NCBI RefSeq assembly: GCF_036203305.1
Contig: NZ_CP108131.1
Span: forward strand, 434,001-498,000
Direction: 5' to 3'
DNA from: Streptomyces sp. NBC_00190
Lineage (GTDB): Bacteria; Actinomycetota; Actinomycetes; Streptomycetales; Streptomycetaceae
DNA: 64,000 bases
Below the pieces are notes generated by a model. It was not told the origin of the DNA and searched no databases. It saw only the letters and a program-made list of their open reading frames with translations. Below, in pieces: positions 59,005 through 64,000 of the stretch (within the stretch, counting starts at the first letter, position 1; each line of letters starts with the position of its first letter). A program made the position numbers and the translations under genes.

Positions 59005-59652
59005 ATGAGAAAGAAAGCGCGGAGAGCGAGCATTCTCGCCGCCGCCACGGCCGTCGCGGCCACAGGCATGCTCATAGCCGCACCGAACGCCAGCGCGGGC
59101 ACGTCCGAGATCGTGAACCCCGGCTTCGAGAGCGGCAACGCGTCCTGGAACGAGAAGGTGACCCCGTTCGCCGGGCACCCGATCAACAACTCCTCCGCGT
59201 GGCCGGCTCACTCGGGCACGGGCAAGGCGGAGCTGGGGGGCCAGGGCCTGACGGGCATGAGCCGCATCTCGCAGCAGGTCACGATCCCGGCGTACCGGGT
59301 TCCGGTGCTGTCGTTCTGGGTGCGCAGCGACGTGCTCAGCTCCGGGGCGGGCGGCTTCGGCTTCCGTCAGCTGATCGTGGAGGCAACGGCGGAGGACGGT
59401 ACGCCCCACGAGTTGCACGACCGCATGAACAAGGGCGGGACCAGCGGCTCTTACGAGAAGGTGACGGTCACGCTGCCCGACGCCTTCTACAGCTCGTCGC
59501 CGCAGAAGGTGAACATCAGCTTCATGGTGATCGAGGACGCGGCGAACCGGATGCCGTTCCTGATCGACGACGTGAGCATGGAGTACCGCTTCAAGGCGAT
59601 CGACCGACCGGTGGTCATTCCGGGCGGGATCTTCCGCCCCATCGGGGGCTGA
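59005..59652 (+). CDS. Secreted beta-jelly-roll (CBM-like) protein
   Basis: 215 aa from ATG 59005 with GGGAG six bases upstream. Signal peptide ASILAAATAVAATGMLIAAP ending NASAG. The mature part opens TSEIVNPGFESGNASWNEKV, the usual start of carbohydrate-binding jelly rolls ('NPGFE.G...W'), followed by VPVLSFWVRSDVLSSGAGGF, YEKVTVTLPDAFYSSSPQKV and FLIDDVSMEYRFK ('IDDVS'). No catalytic partner domain. Probably binds glycan outside the cell. Confidence 0.8.
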   Translation: MRKKARRASILAAATAVAATGMLIAAPNASAGTSEIVNPGFESGNASWNEKVTPFAGHPINNSSAWPAHSGTGKAELGGQGLTGMSRISQQVTIPAYRVPVLSFWVRSDVLSSGAGGFGFRQLIVEATAEDGTPHELHDRMNKGGTSGSYEKVTVTLPDAFYSSSPQKVNISFMVIEDAANRMPFLIDDVSMEYRFKAIDRPVVIPGGIFRPIGG

Positions 59653-59853
59653 TCCCCCCGCAGGGCAGGGCGGCGTGGTCGGCGTGCACCACAGCGACCG
59701 CGCCGCGATGCCGCCAGTCATGAGGTCGTCGCGCGTCACGCCCGAGCGACCCGGGACATCGGTGGCGGCCGCCTGATCCATCGACCCGGCCTTCGAGTGA
59801 TCGCGGTCCAACCCACATGAGGCGGCGGTGCCGAAGGGTGCGACCATCCTCGG

Positions 59854-60591
59854 ATGCGAGCGATCGATGAGCTGATCAATGTGGACGATCCGGCGTGGCC
59901 GGAGCTTCAGGGGATGGTCGGGGCGAGCTCCGTGCCGGTTCAAGTGCTGCCCGGCGACATCGACGAGGGACGCCGATGCCTTCTGCAGCTGCAGGTCAGT
60001 GCGCGATCGATGCTGGGCGCTCTGGCACTGAACACCGGCGGACTACTCGTCGACAACGGGTGGGTGCGGGTGTTCGGCGGGGGCTCGGGGTCGGGTTCGG
60101 TCGCGGATGGGAGACTTCCGAGTCTGGCGCAGGTCAACCGTTTCCCCGCAGGCTTCGAACCTGGCTGGCATCCCGCGACAGGTCTTGTCGTCGGCCACGA
60201 CGTTGTCGGAGGGGTCTTCGCGTTGAACGGTGGCGATCCCGCGGCTGCGGGCCGTCCTGGGGCACCTGGCCAGATGACGTATTTCGCTCCCGACACTCTG
60301 GCGTGGGAGGCGATGGAGATGGGCCATTCCGGGTGGGTCGCCTGGCTGCTCTCGGGCAGGCTGGCGACGTTCTATGACGGATTGCGCTGGCCCGGCTGGC
60401 GTGAGGAGGCCGCGGCCCTGGCTTTCGGGCAGGGTGTTTCCATCTATCCGTTCCTGTGGTCCGAGGAAGCTCACGCCGATCTCGCGGCCACGAGCCGGCG
60501 GCCTGTGCCGATGCGCGAGGTACTCGCAGTCGCCTCGGACTTCGCCCGGCAGATGGGGCCGTCCGATCCTGGATTCCTGGGCGAGGCGTGA
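59854..60591 (+). CDS. DUF2625 family protein
   Basis: 245 aa from ATG 59854. The family's opening MRAIDELINVDDPAWPELQG and the central SMLGALALNTGGLLVDNGWV, RVFGGGS, FALNGGD and YFAPDTLAWEAMEMGHSGWV are clear, as is the ending in YDGLRWPGWREEAAAL. Cytoplasmic, no enzymatic role known. No strong ribosome site before ATG. Stands alone. Confidence 0.88.
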   Translation: MRAIDELINVDDPAWPELQGMVGASSVPVQVLPGDIDEGRRCLLQLQVSARSMLGALALNTGGLLVDNGWVRVFGGGSGSGSVADGRLPSLAQVNRFPAGFEPGWHPATGLVVGHDVVGGVFALNGGDPAAAGRPGAPGQMTYFAPDTLAWEAMEMGHSGWVAWLLSGRLATFYDGLRWPGWREEAAALAFGQGVSIYPFLWSEEAHADLAATSRRPVPMREVLAVASDFARQMGPSDPGFLGEA

Positions 60592-60975
60592 CTGGATTCG
60601 CTGTCGCTCCTGGTGTCCGATGTCAGCGAACCGTGAGCTCGTGCCATCGGTTGGTCGCGCAGACCTGAGATCTCCTAGAGGTGAGGATCTTCCCGCCGGG
60701 GGGGCGGCGGAGGACGAGGTCCGAAGCACCTTCGCGGCTGCTCGTCGCCGGCACACGGACCGCCCGAAGAGCGCCGAGGCCACGGGGGGAAGCCGGAGCA
60801 ACGGCGGGGCCACGGCGGCCCGACCCGAACGCGGCGCCGCCTCGGCCCACCACGACACATGGTCGCCCCACTCGATCAAGGAGGAGGGGTTGCAGGCGTG
60901 CGTGGCGAAGCAAGGCTCAAGACCGGTCAGGAATCGAGAAGCCCCCGCCGCCGCTCAGCCCCTAGCGTGATGGTC
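60592..60975. other. Intergenic region ending in a leaderless promoter
   Basis: No gene. TAGCGT at 60963-60968 is a -10-like hexamer placed so that transcription should start at or next to ATG 60976. Otherwise only shadow frames. Confidence 0.4.
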
Positions 60976-61635
60976 ATGGCAACCACCGCTTCCATCGCAG
61001 CCAACACGTCCCTCGCGTCCGTCACCCTTGAGGTGGCCGACCCCGAGGCCGCCCGCCTCTTCTACGGCGCCTTCGGCGTGGAAACGTACGTACGCCTGCG
61101 GGCGTCCGCAGCGCAATCGACCGGATTCCGCGGCTTCACCCTGGCGCTCACGGTGTCCGGGCCGGCCACTGTCGACAGCTTCGTCGGCGCCGCCGTGGAC
61201 GCCGGCGCCACGGTGCTGAAGCCCGCCGCGAAGTCACTGTGGGGGTACGGCGGCGTCGTCCAGGCCCCGGACGGGACGATCTGGAAGATCGCGACCTCCG
61301 CGAAGAAGGACACCGGCCCCGCCACCCGCGAGATCGACGAGGTCGTCCTGCTGCTCGGCGTCGAGGACGTGAAGGCCACCAAGCAGTTCTACGTCGGCCG
61401 GGGCCTGACCGTGGCCAAGAGCTTCGGCGGCAAGTACACCGAGTTCGCCACCGGTCAGTCCAGCCCCGTCAAGCTGGCACTGTACAAGCGCCGTGCTCTG
61501 GCCAAGGACCTCGGCGTCCCCGCCGACGGCACCGGCTCGCACCGCATCGTCCTCGGCAGCACCGCCGACACCTTCACCGACCCGGACGGGTTCGCCTGGG
61601 AGGCTGCCGCGTCGCTCGCCCCCACGCCGTCCTGA
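60976..61635 (+). CDS. VOC-superfamily (glyoxalase-like) two-domain protein
   Basis: 219 aa from ATG 60976, without a ribosome site, apparently leaderless. Two VOC halves: SLASVTLEVADPEAARLFYG with TLALTVSGPATVDSFVGAAV and GGVVQAPDGTIWKIATS; then DEVVLLLGVEDVKATKQFYV and ADTFTDPDGFAWEAAASLA. The metal-ligand pattern is incomplete (W-K-I and W-E-A motifs present, first His absent), so binding rather than catalysis is possible. Function unknown. Confidence 0.87.
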   Translation: MATTASIAANTSLASVTLEVADPEAARLFYGAFGVETYVRLRASAAQSTGFRGFTLALTVSGPATVDSFVGAAVDAGATVLKPAAKSLWGYGGVVQAPDGTIWKIATSAKKDTGPATREIDEVVLLLGVEDVKATKQFYVGRGLTVAKSFGGKYTEFATGQSSPVKLALYKRRALAKDLGVPADGTGSHRIVLGSTADTFTDPDGFAWEAAASLAPTPS

Positions 61636-61969
61636 CTCCGGGCCTGTGGCGCCGGCGATTGCGAGGCTCGCACGTACACACTGGTCGGAGAGCGGGCCGA
61701 GGCCAGTGCCCGGCTAGGGGCCGACCGCTCTGCGGCGGACGTGACGCGGGTCGGTACGCGGGCCGGGTCCACCGGCGGGAGCTCGCATTTTGTCTGGCCG
61801 CCGAACGGCATCGTGCGGGACCGCCGGGCTAGACCCGCAAGCCCGGACCGCGCGGCCAGGCCCGCCCCGCCTTCGTGGCCGCCTACAGCGGTACGGCCGC
61901 CCCGGCCGCGCCCGGCATCGCCGCGCAAACCCCCGCAGCCGGGCCCGAGGACCCTAAGGTGGCTGCGGG

Positions 61970-62075
61970 GTGCCGGATCGGCCGGCCTTGCGCGGCATCT
62001 TGTTCGTGCTGCATACGGGCATCCAGTGGGAGTACCTGCCGCAGGAGCTGGGCTTCGTTTCGGGCATGAACGGCG
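61970..62075 (+). mobile_element. IS5-family transposase fragment
   Basis: Reads MPDRPALRGILFVLHTGIQW, EYLPQELGFVSGMN, the segment of DUF4096-type IS5 transposases that normally follows the 'GDLSDAxWxLIEP' opening found in the remnant at 34 kb. It is cut at both ends; no terminal repeats found. Preceding 61636-61969 contains nothing else. Confidence 0.7.
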
Positions 62076-62089
62076 GGCAGTCAGGCTGC

Positions 62090-62407
62090 TCACGGCTCGT
62101 ACAAGGGCAAGAAGTGGATGACCGCTTCCTCATACGGGTGGGCGACGCGAACCGCCTGCTGGACTGCACGGGCCTGTTCCTCATCGCAGACGGATTCGAT
62201 CCTGCATTCCTCGCCGGACTGTACGACGCCCACCTCGCCGTCATATGGCTGCGCGCCAGGCAGCGGCTGCCAGGTGCCGGTCACCCGCCAAACACTGGAG
62301 CACCGGGCATACTCGCCAACCCGTCCCGCTCCGGCCGCGTGGAGAGCATCGATCACCGCCTCCACATGACTCTCGGGAACGGATATCTCAACCTTCAGAC
62401 GCGTCAT
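62090..62407 (-). CDS. Stand-alone NIF3 C-terminal-like (CutA/PII-like) protein
   Basis: 105 aa from ATG 62407. Opens MTRLKVEISVPESHVEAVID, continues ALHAAGAGRVGEYARCSSVW and RVTGTWQPLPGAQPYDGEVG, and ends QQAVRVAHPYEEAVIHFLPL. This is the insert domain found within NIF3/YqfO proteins, which occurs alone in many bacteria. 'HPYEE' and 'GxGxxGxYxxC' are diagnostic. Metal or small-ligand binding is likely; role unknown. Confidence 0.9.
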   Translation of the reverse strand: MTRLKVEISVPESHVEAVIDALHAAGAGRVGEYARCSSVWRVTGTWQPLPGAQPYDGEVGVVQSGEECRIESVCDEEQARAVQQAVRVAHPYEEAVIHFLPLYEP

Positions 62408-62623
62408 GCCCGGACCCTAACAACCCACCCCGACCAGCATCTTCAGAGGTACCGCAGCGCCAGTGGGCGACGTCCGGCATCACGCCCGTACGCGGCGAGC
62501 CGGGAGAGCCCGGCGTGAAGGTTCGCCTGTTACGCCGACGTCCGGCGCTCCCTGCTTCTCGGAAGTCGAAACAGCCCTCTCCCCTCGGCTGTCGCGTGGG
62601 TAACACCTCATGCAGCCAAGCCG

Positions 62624-63094
62624 TCAAGTCGTGGGCTCCTCGCTGCCCCATCGCGCCCACAGAGTCAGGTTCCAGTCACCCGCCTCCGGTCCCGGCCCCT
62701 CCAGCCGCGGCGCCGGACCGGGTGCCGTCTCGATGAGGTGCACACGCGTCCAGGCGACTCCATAGCAGTCGTCGGGGCCGAAGCACGTGGCCAACGCTGT
62801 GCCCTGATGGCGGCGGGCTCGTAGACGACGGAGGTGTCGGCGCAGCCTTCCGCCACCCACTCGGGCGCTCGCGCGCTGGGGTGCCGTGGACGAGCCACGA
62901 GGCGTGGGCGGCACTCCGTCACGGCATGCCGCTGGCGCGGCCCGGGCGGTGGCGTCAGCGGCCGTCGCGGCACCGCTCATATCGCCATACCGCGTCGAGT
63001 TCGTACTCGTGCGGGGTGCCGGGCGGCGCTGGGGAAGGCGGCGCGCCCCTTCCACGCACCGCTCGTCGTCGTGGAGGGCGAGCCCGTACACGGC
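62624..63094 (-). pseudogene. Hypothetical protein gene with several frameshifts
   Basis: Coherent pieces occur in three frames: GTPHEYELDAVWRYERCRDG, EWVAEGCADTSVVYEPAAIR and GPDDCYGVAWTRVHLIETAP followed by PRLEGPGPEAGDWNLTLWAR to the stop at 62624. Joined in this order, they give one plausible ~150-residue protein of a type common in streptomycetes. GTG 63091 starts a fourth stretch (VYGLALHDDERCVEGARR). Too many shifts to be functional as it stands. Confidence 0.5.
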
Positions 63095-63114
63095 GACGAC
63101 CTGGCGCGAGGCGC

Positions 63115-63786
63115 CTATTTCCGACGTCCGGCACTCTCCTGAGCGGCGTGCCGTTCGTAGAAGACGTTGCGCTCCAAGGCGCGCCGACCGGGATGGCGCC
63201 GCTCTTCCGCCGGGTAGCCAACCGACACGAGCAGGGCGATGGCCAGGTCATGCCGGTCTGCGATCCCGATCACCTTCTTCACCTCGGCCTCGTCCCAGCC
63301 GTTCATCGGCGAGGTGGCCAGGCCCATCTCCGTGGCGGCGAGCATCAGGAAGGAGGCCGCGATCACGGCGTCCTTCACGGCATATTCCCGCAGCAGACCA
63401 CGCTGGTCGAGGTCTTCCTGGAACGCCGTTGAGGCGGCGGAGAACATGGCGATGAACTCGTCGTTCCAGGCACCGTTGCGGCGGGCCTGGTCGTAGACGT
63501 CGCTGTGATCGTCACGCCAGGACTGCGGCTCGGCAACGAAGACCAGGACCACGGGGGCTTCCTGCGGCTGGGGTTGGCCTCCGCTGGCCCAGGTCAGTCC
63601 GGCGCGGCCTTCGTCGTCTGTGACCACGACGATCGATCGGTCTTGCAGATTCCAGCTGGTGGGCGCCTCGACGGCGAGTTCGAGCAGCGAGGTGAGGGCG
63701 TCCTCCGGGATCGGATCGGGCCGGTAGTGGCGCACCGTGCGGCGAGTGCGGATCGCGTCCGCGACAGAAAGCGTGTGGCTCGTCAT
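63115..63786 (-). CDS. Nitroreductase-family protein
   Basis: 223 aa from ATG 63786. FMN-binding signatures: VADAIRTRRTVRHYRPDPIP, LLELAVEAPTSWNLQDRSIV ('APTS.NxQ'), FLMLAATEMGLATSPMNGWD and DRHDLAIALLVSVGYPAEER. Family enzymes reduce nitro compounds, quinones or enoates with NAD(P)H. Divergent from an HxlR-type regulator with two palindromes between them, a common redox or xenobiotic response arrangement. Confidence 0.93.
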   Translation of the reverse strand: MTSHTLSVADAIRTRRTVRHYRPDPIPEDALTSLLELAVEAPTSWNLQDRSIVVVTDDEGRAGLTWASGGQPQPQEAPVVLVFVAEPQSWRDDHSDVYDQARRNGAWNDEFIAMFSAASTAFQEDLDQRGLLREYAVKDAVIAASFLMLAATEMGLATSPMNGWDEAEVKKVIGIADRHDLAIALLVSVGYPAEERRHPGRRALERNVFYERHAAQESAGRRK

Positions 63787-63797
63787 GCCACCAACTA

Positions 63798-63840
63798 TTG
63801 GAGAGTGACTCTCCAACAGGAAGAAGGCACTAATTAGTGC
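63798..63840. promoter_or_regulatory. Two perfect palindromes in the nitroreductase-hxlR gap
   Basis: TTGGAGAGTGACTCTCCAA (63798-63816, 9-bp arms, 1-base centre) and GCACTAATTAGTGC (63827-63840, fully symmetrical). The first lies 11 bases before the nitroreductase ATG, the second 14 bases before the regulator ATG. Likely operators for the HxlR-type protein. Confidence 0.75.
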
Positions 63841-63854
63841 GTTACTCTCCTCAC

Positions 63855-64000
63855 ATGAAGACTGTGGTGGAGTCCTCCGGACTGCCGGCCGACGCCTACT
63901 CCGCGAAGTGCCCGACGCGACAGGTCCTCGACCACATCGCCGGCAAGTGGACGATCCTGGTCGTGGACGCCCTCCTCGAAGGCACCATGCGCTACACCGA
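63855..64000 (+). CDS. HxlR-family transcriptional regulator (partial)
   Basis: ATG 63855; 48 codons seen before the window ends. MKTVVESSGLPADAYSAKCP, TRQVLDHIAGKWTILVVDAL, LEGTMRYT matches the HxlR start, including the conserved redox-sensitive Cys in 'CPTRQVLDHIAGKW'. Winged-helix DNA-binding protein, probably controlling itself and the divergent nitroreductase. Confidence 0.9.
   Translation, partial: MKTVVESSGLPADAYSAKCPTRQVLDHIAGKWTILVVDALLEGTMRYT

Noticed and set aside
61636..61969. Searched for a terminal inverted repeat of the IS5 fragment at 61970
   Set aside because: No copy of GCGTCTGATC or another convincing inverted repeat found around the fragment.

Overview
The window reads as a Streptomyces-type actinobacterial chromosome segment. 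GC content and third-position GC are very high, GTG and TTG starts are frequent, and the gene families are typical of the genus: scr1-type XRE/DUF5753 regulators with DUF6879 partners, GH64 and AA10 secreted enzymes, DUF2625, DUF3995, HAF-repeat and SUKH-4-like proteins. No rRNA, tRNA or CRISPR was seen. The many secreted proteins, broken genes and IS/ICE scraps suggest an accessory chromosome-arm region rather than the conserved core.

Layout. 0-9 kb: the start of a membrane-anchored sensor-like gene, a small membrane protein, an HTH/coiled-coil/membrane protein, a fibronectin-III plus LPMO secretion pair, a reverse-strand XRE/DUF6879 cluster with two matching tandem operator-like sites, and a secreted TIM-barrel-like hydrolase. 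9-13.7 kb: a frameshifted secreted-protein pseudogene, a SRPBCC protein, small secreted proteins, and a junction near 12.6 kb where a secreted-protein gene runs head-to-head into a beheaded regulator. 13.7-18 kb: an S9 peptidase with an N-acetylglutaminylglutamine amidotransferase, apparently without its synthetase. 18.7-26.5 kb: a TolB-like propeller, a divergent GlxA regulator/dienelactone hydrolase pair, a DNA polymerase III alpha scrap, and a Ser/Thr kinase with a virion-like tail domain. 26.9-31.6 kb: a tightly coupled operon with three NUDIX domains, an MFS exporter, a methyltransferase and a PIG-L deacetylase.

32-40 kb: a GH64 glucanase behind a CebR-like operator, an IS5-family remnant, a TetR/DHA2 exporter pair with operator palindromes, an SGNH hydrolase, a sphingomyelinase D-like phospholipase, and a DinB protein. 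40.2-48 kb: a 991-aa TPR protein directly abutting an Hsp90-family ATPase, followed upstream by two divergent paralogous helical-repeat proteins; I regard this island and the NUDIX operon as the best candidates for undescribed systems. 48-56 kb: a rhomboid-like protein followed by a gene graveyard (SUKH-4, MarR, peptidoglycan-binding and ICE-gene fragments), DUF3995 and HAF-repeat proteins. 56-64 kb: a membrane-tailed sigma factor coupled to a 67-aa protein, secreted proteins, DUF2625, VOC and stand-alone NIF3-C-terminal proteins, a second IS5 fragment, and a divergent nitroreductase/HxlR pair with two perfect palindromes.

All family assignments come from reading motifs and remembered family sequences; no database search was run. 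Single-base frameshifts recur, so some pseudogenes could be sequencing errors. Those that also lack an end or abut unrelated sequence are more likely real decay.
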